Of a DNA stretch of 64,000 bases, positions 58,501-64,000 are shown in pieces. The translations under genes were made by a program, and so were the position numbers. The notes beneath the pieces were generated by a model. The model saw nothing but the letters and a program-made list of their open reading frames with translations. It was not told the DNA's origin and made no database searches. The stretch spans positions 1-64,000 of the forward strand of contig NZ_NPDZ01000011.1 in the NCBI RefSeq assembly GCF_002811875.1, read 5' to 3'. Every line of letters starts with the position of its first letter. Position 1 is the first letter of the stretch. The stretch is from Leptospira perolatii (GTDB lineage Bacteria > Spirochaetota > Leptospiria > Leptospirales > Leptospiraceae).

Positions 58501-58539
58501 AACGCATCAGATTACGAAATCTTGATGGAACCGAAATGA
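55513..58539 (+). CDS. large lipoprotein with lamin-tail-like domains
   Basis: The 1008-residue exported protein starts at GTG 55513, with GGAGG five bases upstream. A signal segment ends near residue 30 in ICARC, a loose lipobox. Segments around residues 250-340 and 590-700 read like lamin-tail domains (EITEIFGEPESE...WIEVRN, and EVSWMGSY...FIELKL with LESIYLEVYQDSKL and KVTLLLKDPISGKVLDQFSY). Both show the beta-rich 'edge' pattern of the family. It overlaps the next gene by four bases. In bacteria such domains often accompany secreted nucleases; the function here is inferred only. Confidence 0.7.
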   Translation: MNQKANIHDTISFFTFRCIFILQIFLICARCHSNSKQNWWKVSEIPEFHVEYDLESIDPKSFDLPPDYNPRITISEGATCIVSSEISRLRASVCSPDPDQAFKEVVSRYWIAWKEATLLPEEILSSNGIGHWGLIGTYSSAALKKLVSESNFYLIGSKNSDLGEKESATFRLGRNSFARTNSFGSFSIFKLPNANFILVFPPRDINGSEIFLAIQVNATYSNTVEDALFGIEKRNQNAVDHCAPGLPEITEIFGEPESELGRWIEVRNRSENFLCEKDLFLEVFGQRYELPPTIGFFLPNETRVYSEENSKLEGVNLKIRWGDLKREGKIRMIYQNLTSELDLPGSEFKFQEKYVSWKHGFSDCSYLPLTGYLPPSFCMDPGMELRKTGEIVSNLDFCHSKDFILEELNATGLYQVQTLRADRKFLDLEYTGFASCIPSNLSVVWGTEEIPIQISKKTLVPGDILSLGALPFLFGSDTFSYGNLEGGKYSEKIFLKQNLHSEITELWSGSTSTNAGIPIGVSTDHTFGHTVSITWKDRIPIFHPEIPSVLPENYSPKHRVSPGQKFKELPTKNEMFGRPKFSEVSWMGSYKGTESVLNDRFIELKLEEGAEESLESIYLEVYQDSKLLKSWYFPLEKGFTVLSSNSLSCFLQIPSWKIPGFILPSTGKVTLLLKDPISGKVLDQFSYDSSGPGRNDTSTKVRKSAALSLAAPGISVWRESEYWNLSFNRSEECANTHASPNDSNHFSTYLHKQDGMIYWVSSAFSNSVEFSRIRGYFPWSETGGVSSDWLELPFGSYHPRELFSILEIPFEGSSLLYLDSGSESVQIRRSSLKIKALQPNPIISSNEWVLICNEGVIPESIDSLYLFDTSSEDKIVPFRTRFPSQVPSITGASPENGWELSSSWLAGQECGYVLSPGFVNATLPWTDSRHRNIFSIASTSSIGNGLASDEPVDLFRKTESSKILLHSYGNRYSTSPFSISVSKGEIPVLKSEKDGDNASDYEILMEPK

Positions 58540-59993
58540 GAACCCTGGGGCTATTTCTCGGGTGGAGTTTATATCTTTTCTGTAATTTAGAGATTTTTGC
58601 GGAAACCAAGAAAGAGGAAAAAACTCTCTATAAAATGCAACTCGGATTTATGGGTTTCCGCGCGCATTCTGTGTATAAGGAAAATGGATTGTTTGGAGAA
58701 ACTTTGGAACAGCAAAAAGCCGGAGTAGCACTGCCGATCTTTCTAGAAGGATTTCTTCAATCAACGGAAAGAGAGTATCAAGTGGAACTTTCTCTTTCTT
58801 TGCTCGGTGATCCCGATGGTTCTGTGAGAATCTTTCCAGGTAAGAATTCCTATATTTCGCTTTTGACGAAGGATGTAAGTTTGGGAATCGGTAGAAAGTC
58901 GGATCCGGAGGCTTTTCCTTCTTTCAAGTCTTGGTCTGATGGAGTGGAAGGATTGTTTATCGAATCCAGAAACTTTGCCGGGGTAAAACTAAGGCTGGAC
59001 CTCTTGGATTTGTACCGTGGTTTTCCACTTCGAGAAACAAAATGGTTACAATCAGCTGCGAGCTTTCTTCCGGATGCAGCCCGGACTAAGTTGAGTTTTC
59101 CTGATTTTGAAACTGGGGAGAATAACCTGCGAACAGTTGAACGAGATCTTTCGTTTCGGTATAGAGCTGGCTTCCATCTGGAAGGAAGAAATGTACTGAA
59201 TAGTATCGGAAGTTTGTACTACCTGTTTCAGGTTCGATACATTTCGCTCGGTAACTGGGGAAGATTTAGTAGAGATACTTTGGAGGCAAGAGGAGGAGAA
59301 AAAAGCGGAGACAATGACTATCTTACTCATTGGCAGTTTGGGTCTGGTTGGACTGGTAGAATTGTTTTCTTTGGTTTAGATACGATGTTCAGCAGAGGTT
59401 TAGACAAGACAGCTGCGCATCCTCAGCGTTCCGAGAAAAGTCTGGCAATAAGCGGGGAGGCGGTTCGGATTTCTGCAGGGACTTATGGTGACTGGGGTTC
59501 TTTTAGAATCCACGGCTTCTTAAGTGATCCGGATAAGAGAGCTTCTAATGGAGAGATTTTAGAATTAGGATTTGTAGGAATGGGCAACAGGCCGTTTTCC
59601 AATCCATTGTTGCAGCAGATCTGGAGAGTCGCTCCTAGCGCATGGATTGGTGAGCATGGCTTGGAAAAGGTTACCGGCTCAGGATTAGGACCTCGTCCTG
59701 CAGGAGTGATCGGTGCCTATCTTCAATTTCGAGAACAGTACTGGGAAGTGACTCTGCAAGCAAATCTATTGTCTTTCTTAAAAGATTCGGAAGGCTCGAG
59801 CGGTTCCTGGTCGCTTTCCAAGCGAGGAATTTCTAGCGACTTCATTCGTGAAGCTTCTGTTCAAATCGGCCATAGATTGCTTCCGGCTCAAAACACACTT
59901 CTATGCATAGAAGTAGGAGGGATGGAGGCCGGTCCGCATCCTTTCGTCAGACAATCTTATCTCTATCTGTATTGGAGTTGGCAGGTGCTATGA
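58536..59993 (+). CDS. predicted outer-membrane beta-barrel protein
   Basis: The 485-residue precursor has a signal peptide (residues 1-23, ending IFAET). The rest has no long helix and alternates hydrophobic and polar residues, as in strands of an outer-membrane barrel. The last residues, SYLYLYWSWQVL, are aromatic with a terminal hydrophobic residue, like a barrel closing strand. I do not recognise a family. It is coupled by four-base overlaps to the genes on both sides. Confidence 0.65.
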   Translation: MRTLGLFLGWSLYLFCNLEIFAETKKEEKTLYKMQLGFMGFRAHSVYKENGLFGETLEQQKAGVALPIFLEGFLQSTEREYQVELSLSLLGDPDGSVRIFPGKNSYISLLTKDVSLGIGRKSDPEAFPSFKSWSDGVEGLFIESRNFAGVKLRLDLLDLYRGFPLRETKWLQSAASFLPDAARTKLSFPDFETGENNLRTVERDLSFRYRAGFHLEGRNVLNSIGSLYYLFQVRYISLGNWGRFSRDTLEARGGEKSGDNDYLTHWQFGSGWTGRIVFFGLDTMFSRGLDKTAAHPQRSEKSLAISGEAVRISAGTYGDWGSFRIHGFLSDPDKRASNGEILELGFVGMGNRPFSNPLLQQIWRVAPSAWIGEHGLEKVTGSGLGPRPAGVIGAYLQFREQYWEVTLQANLLSFLKDSEGSSGSWSLSKRGISSDFIREASVQIGHRLLPAQNTLLCIEVGGMEAGPHPFVRQSYLYLYWSWQVL

Positions 59994-61834
59994 GAAATCT
60001 CTTTCGATTCTTGTTTGTTCTTGTCTTCGCTTATTCCTTTGTATTTTCTTGCCAGCAAGAAGGAGAGGGTTCTAATTCCTGGGTTTCCCAATTTACGCAG
60101 GCTCCTGTGGCTGCGTATTTCTCCTACCCAGGCAGATACGTTCCGATCGCACAGAAAAGAAATGTGACCGAAAAGCTACTCTCTTTGGTAGAAAGTTCCA
60201 AGCATTCTATTCTGCTTTATGCATATTCCTTTGATCACCCAGAATTGGAACTTAGAATTCTGGAGGCAATAAAAAGGGGAGTTCATTTCCGAATGATCGG
60301 AGACCGGGAAAAGATCTATCCGAAGTCTTTTCATACGCATCTTTCGTATTGGGGTGGCTCCGGCTTACAGCATACTAAGGTGTTGATTATCGATTCCAAA
60401 ACAGTTTTTTTGGGTACAGGAAATTTTACGAGCTACGGATTAGAAAGGGACCACAATGGTTATATAGTCTTTGACCTTGATGCAACGGAAGTGGATTCGT
60501 TTCTGCAATTTCTCGAAGAGAGATACGCTTTGGGGTTTTGGAAAAAAGGAGAATTCATTTTTCGTAATTCTCCCTCAGAAGGAAGGATGATCCAATTTCA
60601 GTTATTAAACGAAGTCCAGAAAAGTTCTTCCGAAATCCGGTTCCTTATTTTCGATCACTACGATCCTGTTCTTACTTCGGCTTTTTACGAAGCCTCAAAA
60701 AAGAAAACTCTCATTTTTGGAATTTATGACAGGCCCGTCGATCCGGAAGGATTACTTATTGCAAATTCTGGAAATATAGAAATTAGGGAAGATGGAAACG
60801 AAGATAAATTAGACAGCGAAGAATTCTCGAAAGGAGGTTTGCTCCATCATAAAACTATGATCATCGATAGATCAGTACTGCTCACTGGATCTTATAACTA
60901 TTCAGCAAGTGCTCGAGACTCTAACCGCGAAATTTTTATCAAGACAGAATCGCCGGTTCTAACCATTCCATTTTTGCAAGAATGGCAAAGAATCTATGCT
61001 TCATCGAATGGAATCTCTGGAACTTCAGTGCTACTTCCTTCCGAAAAAAGTTGGACCTTCGGAACGGATGCCTTCGGTGATTATCTCTGCAGAAATCAAA
61101 CCGGGATAGAAGAAGTGTTTGTTCGGACCGGAATCTATTGGTTTCAGTGGGTTCTTTTCTTTCGCTTTTCGGATGAGGAACTTTGCAAATATGGAAATCA
61201 ATTCGAAACCATCAGTTCTAGTCCCTACGGTGGAAAATTAGAATTTTCGAAACAACATCTTTCCGCGTTCTCCTTCACTCTATTGAATAGAAAGGGTGAG
61301 CTACTGTTCCAAAACTCTAAAACCTTGTTGGAATCTCAATTTGAAGAAACACTGTCAAAACCCTTTGTATTTTTGCGACCTGATCATGTGATACAAAACG
61401 ATTCTACTTTGGTTTGGAGTTCCACCTCGGCGGCAAAAGTGCAGAAATTCCTGGGAGACCAGGGAATACGTAAGGCTTGGTTATTGGCCCGGGGAAAAAA
61501 TCCACTTTCGGTAAACGCAAATAGAATCGGGAATGTCTGGGAAATAGACGCGGCGTTTCCGGATAACGGTGCAATTCTATTCTTCGAAACCAGCCGAGTG
61601 ACAATCGTGTTTTGTGCGGGTCAGTTGGGAAATTCACCAGAATGGGCGAATCGCATGCTTTTAGCAGCAAACGATTGGTCCAGGACAGATCGGAATATTA
61701 TTTCAGAAGTTTCTAGTTTAGAGGAAAACGGATTTCTTGCAAAAGGAATGCTCGAAGCAGCAGATCAGACTTTCTTTTCTGAATCAGGAAAGTGGCCGAC
61801 TAGAGCTGCCAATTTTTGCAGATCGTATCAGTGA
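59990..61834 (+). CDS. phospholipase D-family lipoprotein (two HKD motifs)
   Basis: The 614-residue protein has a signal peptide with lipobox-like FVFSC and C21 as the predicted lipidated residue. Two HKD motifs are intact: H128-x-K130 with D135 in LQHTKVLIIDSKTVFLGTGNF, and H286-x-K288 with D293 in LLHHKTMIIDRSVLLTGSYNY. Together they form one active site of the PLD superfamily. Members cut phosphodiesters in lipids or nucleic acids. A C-terminal region of about 280 residues has no match I know. ATG 59990 overlaps the preceding stop (ATGA); the frame upstream to 59903 is inside the barrel gene. Confidence 0.85.
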   Translation: MRNLFRFLFVLVFAYSFVFSCQQEGEGSNSWVSQFTQAPVAAYFSYPGRYVPIAQKRNVTEKLLSLVESSKHSILLYAYSFDHPELELRILEAIKRGVHFRMIGDREKIYPKSFHTHLSYWGGSGLQHTKVLIIDSKTVFLGTGNFTSYGLERDHNGYIVFDLDATEVDSFLQFLEERYALGFWKKGEFIFRNSPSEGRMIQFQLLNEVQKSSSEIRFLIFDHYDPVLTSAFYEASKKKTLIFGIYDRPVDPEGLLIANSGNIEIREDGNEDKLDSEEFSKGGLLHHKTMIIDRSVLLTGSYNYSASARDSNREIFIKTESPVLTIPFLQEWQRIYASSNGISGTSVLLPSEKSWTFGTDAFGDYLCRNQTGIEEVFVRTGIYWFQWVLFFRFSDEELCKYGNQFETISSSPYGGKLEFSKQHLSAFSFTLLNRKGELLFQNSKTLLESQFEETLSKPFVFLRPDHVIQNDSTLVWSSTSAAKVQKFLGDQGIRKAWLLARGKNPLSVNANRIGNVWEIDAAFPDNGAILFFETSRVTIVFCAGQLGNSPEWANRMLLAANDWSRTDRNIISEVSSLEENGFLAKGMLEAADQTFFSESGKWPTRAANFCRSYQ

Positions 61835-63171
61835 GAAGTCACTTCGCTTTGTTGCGCTGAGTCGTTTTCAGAACGAACGAATAACCCGAGAAGCAGCCAG
61901 AACAGAATTACAACTTCATCATCTTGGAAGTAGCACTGAAAAAGTCCGCTCGCAAAAAATCCGAGGAGTCCATAAAAATAAATCAGTCTGTCAAAAATCA
62001 AACGGGACTCGAACAGGCGACTTATGATGTTCCCAGAAAGTAACAAATAGAGCAGGATTGCCGGAAATCCGAAGACTGCGAAAAAATGGAAATAATCGTT
62101 ATGTGCATGACCTCTCTGTGTCACCTCATAGAAGTACGCGAGTTCAGGATAATCTTCCGAGTGCTGTGTTCTTGTTTTTTGGATTTCCTTGTTGTAGTTC
62201 CCAGGTCCTACTCCGATCCAAGGATGTTCACCGATCAAAGGAAAAGTAGAATCCCAGATAAAAGTTCTGCCTGAGTCCGTGTGTTTTTCTTTTCCGAAGA
62301 TAGGTCCGAGTACTTTTTTTCCGGCTGGGCTGAACGCCAATCCTAAGCCTAAAACCAGAGCAGAAATTGTAAAGATCAGACCTCCCTTGATTAAATAGTT
62401 CTTAGGAAGTTCTTTCTTCACAAAAAATAAATGAATACCGGCGAGAGTCAGAGTAACCAAGGCACCGATCATAGCAGAGCGAGCCTGGTTCAACAAAAAC
62501 ACAAACATATATAGAACTAGCAAAGTCGCGTAGGCAAAGATCTCTTTCTTTTCTGCGCGATACAGACTTTTCAAAAATTTAAAAACAATAAAACCTGAAA
62601 AGAACTGCAGTAATCCTCCGAAAGTGAGGTGTGTGTTCATCAATCCGATCGAAATGTAAAGAGGGATCCCACCGAAACTTCCGAGTGGGTGAGTGAATCG
62701 ATACGTGCTGCTCGAAGTGTACAATTCGCTGATCCATCTAGACAAACGAACCGAAGTGAATCCACCCAGGATTCCGGTGAAAACCAAGACCAGAAAAAGA
62801 ACAAAGAGAGACTGAAATAACTTTGGAATATCCTCTGATCGAACCATCCAGACGGACAAGAATCCCAGAAATAAAAAGGAGTCTTTCAATTCCCCGTTCC
62901 AGGCCCTTTTTAGTTCGGAAGAGTCGCCCGGAAGAAAAGAGTGAAGGATAAAATCCAAAAAGTACCAAATGAATAGAGAGATCGCTAAATAGAAAAGCCA
63001 GCTCCTAGGAAAAAAAGGCCTGTTGTCCTTGGACAATTTCCAGGAAAAGATCCCGAATAAAAAGGAAAGCACCAGGAATCCCTGGCTTATACTCACCGAA
63101 ATGCCGACCGTAACGAAGGTGACGCAAAGTGAATAGACATGAGCTTTTCGAAGTTTCTCTTGTAAATTCAT
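61828..63171 (-). CDS. O-antigen ligase/polymerase-like membrane protein
   Basis: The 447-residue protein has about 11 membrane segments and one large loop (residues about 275-340). The loop has the WaaL/Wzy-type residues in PLIGEHPWIGVGPGNYN and YFYEVTQRGHAHNDYFHFFAVFG, with the RGHAHND histidine matching the ligase pattern. It joins or polymerises glycan chains on a lipid carrier at the periplasmic face. I use ATG 63171; a TTG at 63183 lies in frame. It overlaps the PLD gene end by seven bases. Confidence 0.85.
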   Translation of the reverse strand: MNLQEKLRKAHVYSLCVTFVTVGISVSISQGFLVLSFLFGIFSWKLSKDNRPFFPRSWLFYLAISLFIWYFLDFILHSFLPGDSSELKRAWNGELKDSFLFLGFLSVWMVRSEDIPKLFQSLFVLFLVLVFTGILGGFTSVRLSRWISELYTSSSTYRFTHPLGSFGGIPLYISIGLMNTHLTFGGLLQFFSGFIVFKFLKSLYRAEKKEIFAYATLLVLYMFVFLLNQARSAMIGALVTLTLAGIHLFFVKKELPKNYLIKGGLIFTISALVLGLGLAFSPAGKKVLGPIFGKEKHTDSGRTFIWDSTFPLIGEHPWIGVGPGNYNKEIQKTRTQHSEDYPELAYFYEVTQRGHAHNDYFHFFAVFGFPAILLYLLLSGNIISRLFESRLIFDRLIYFYGLLGFFASGLFQCYFQDDEVVILFWLLLGLFVRSENDSAQQSEVTSH

Positions 63172-63302
63172 GGTAAAGATCAATATACAGAATTCTCATG
63201 CGAGCTCCGTTGTAAATTCGTTATTTTTCGGATAGGAATTGGAGATTCGACTGGAAAAATCCGAAACACCGGAGGAGATTGGTTCGCATTCGAACTTATA
63301 AA

Positions 63303-64000
63303 ATGAAGATACTTTATTTTTCAGATACTTTTCTTCCTAAGGTTGACGGCGTAGCAATTTCGATGAGGAACTTCGCCGAAGCTCTGGCCTTGCGCGGTCA
63401 TAAGTTTATGATTTGTTGTCCGAAATACGGAGAAGGTGATTTCGATCGGATGGGGGAAAATATTCGGATCGAAAGATTTCGAAGCGGTTATTTACCTAGT
63501 TATCCGGATATCAAAGTAGTACTTCCTTCTCCTGCAAAGATCAAACGCTTAATCAAAGAGTTTGAACCGGATCTAGTCCATGTACACACTCCCGGTTTAA
63601 TGGGACTCTATGGGATCAACGCGACGGAAAGGTATGGAATTCCGAGTATAGGTACTTATCACACCTTAATGTCCGAACAAGATATGTATCTTTCCTTCTA
63701 TCGCTTGTTAAAGCTCGACAAGCTATTTATGAGGATAGGAAAGCTGAATAAAAAGCTCCGTATCAAGGATCTGATCAAATTCGAGAAATTCGATAAATTC
63801 AATATTCGTAAAAAGATCATCCTAAAAATTACGAATAACCTTTATGACAGATGCGATCTGATAATTTCTCCTTCTCATCTTATCAAAAAGCAATTAGAAG
63901 AATTCGGTCTGCACAAGCCCGTTGCAGTCATTTCAAACGGGTTGGATCTTTCTCAATTTAAAGGAGAGCCAAAGCAGCTTTCCAAGAATCCTAAGTTGCT
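63303..64000 (+). CDS. family 4 glycosyltransferase, 3'-truncated by the window
   Basis: The frame opens at ATG 63303 and runs off the end without a stop; 232 codons are visible. The peptide begins [20 protein letters not shown], followed by [17 protein letters not shown], then [17 protein letters not shown] and [11 protein letters not shown]. This is the N-terminal nucleotide-sugar transferase half of a GT4 enzyme, with the [11 protein letters not shown] hinge at the end. Mannosyl- or glucosyl-diacylglycerol transferases share this pattern. The acceptor cannot be told. Confidence 0.88.
   Translation, partial: MKILYFSDTFLPKVDGVAISMRNFAEALALRGHKFMICCPKYGEGDFDRMGENIRIERFRSGYLPSYPDIKVVLPSPAKIKRLIKEFEPDLVHVHTPGLMGLYGINATERYGIPSIGTYHTLMSEQDMYLSFYRLLKLDKLFMRIGKLNKKLRIKDLIKFEKFDKFNIRKKIILKITNNLYDRCDLIISPSHLIKKQLEEFGLHKPVAVISNGLDLSQFKGEPKQLSKNPKL

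Noticed and set aside
59903..59989. Upstream start of the PLD gene
   Set aside because: It lies inside the barrel gene, and the ATGA at 59990 starts directly into a signal peptide.

Overview
The window reads as chromosomal DNA from a spirochaete of the genus Leptospira. This is inference from gene content and style, not from a database search. The signs are many short-spaced lipoproteins with loose lipoboxes, TTG and GTG starts, a bioFDAB cluster, an XPB-type helicase, E. coli-type GshA beside a free-standing GshF-like ATP-grasp protein, and moderate GC. I see no rRNA, tRNA, CRISPR array, prophage or insertion sequence. About 60 genes fill nearly the whole window. Almost every gap is under 300 bases; the largest, 12978-13264, lies between divergent genes and shows nothing clear.

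Left end (1-12.7 kb). Bases 1-208 are a reverse-oriented piece of clpA that folds back on the following clpA sequence (75-base perfect inverted repeat). The clpA gene is therefore broken at its 5' end, most simply by a contig-end artefact. Then comes a region rich in glutathione genes: ggt, gshA, a glutathione synthetase-like ATP-grasp gene, a CsgG-like lipoprotein, and, on the minus strand, two glutaredoxins, two BolA proteins, an ABC-2 transporter, a flavin disulfide reductase and a glyoxalase II, followed by a STAS protein.

13-22 kb. A metallo-beta-lactamase-fold hydrolase and glycerol kinase lie on plus. A minus-strand run follows: SppA-like lipoprotein protease, AlgI-type O-acyltransferase, a putative lipoprotein, an RsbU-like PP2C phosphatase, a small protein, and a protein with what looks like a hidden FliG C-terminal-like domain.

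22-39.5 kb. Mostly plus strand and metabolic: aldose epimerase-like protein, XPB helicase, aspartate aminotransferase, SH3-like exported protein, alpha/beta hydrolase, homoserine kinase, DsbA-like oxidoreductase, malate dehydrogenase, bioF-bioD-bioA-bioB, a 57-residue small gene, an SGNH lipoprotein and serB. A sodium:solute symporter and two unknown genes face the other way.

39.5-51.5 kb. trpF-mutS and a pgm-argD-leuB-cheY-like run on minus, then two plus genes, one of which overlaps an unknown minus-strand gene tail to tail by 97 bases, then a LOG-family protein.

51.5-64 kb. rpmB-nth-thioesterase-release-factor-like operon, a GC-rich palindromic intergenic element, uvrC, and a three-gene envelope operon (lamin-tail-like lipoprotein, predicted outer-membrane barrel, phospholipase D-family lipoprotein). 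A WaaL/O-antigen-ligase-like membrane protein and the start of a family 4 glycosyltransferase close the window. The three-gene envelope operon and the FliG-like protein are the best candidates for undescribed biology.
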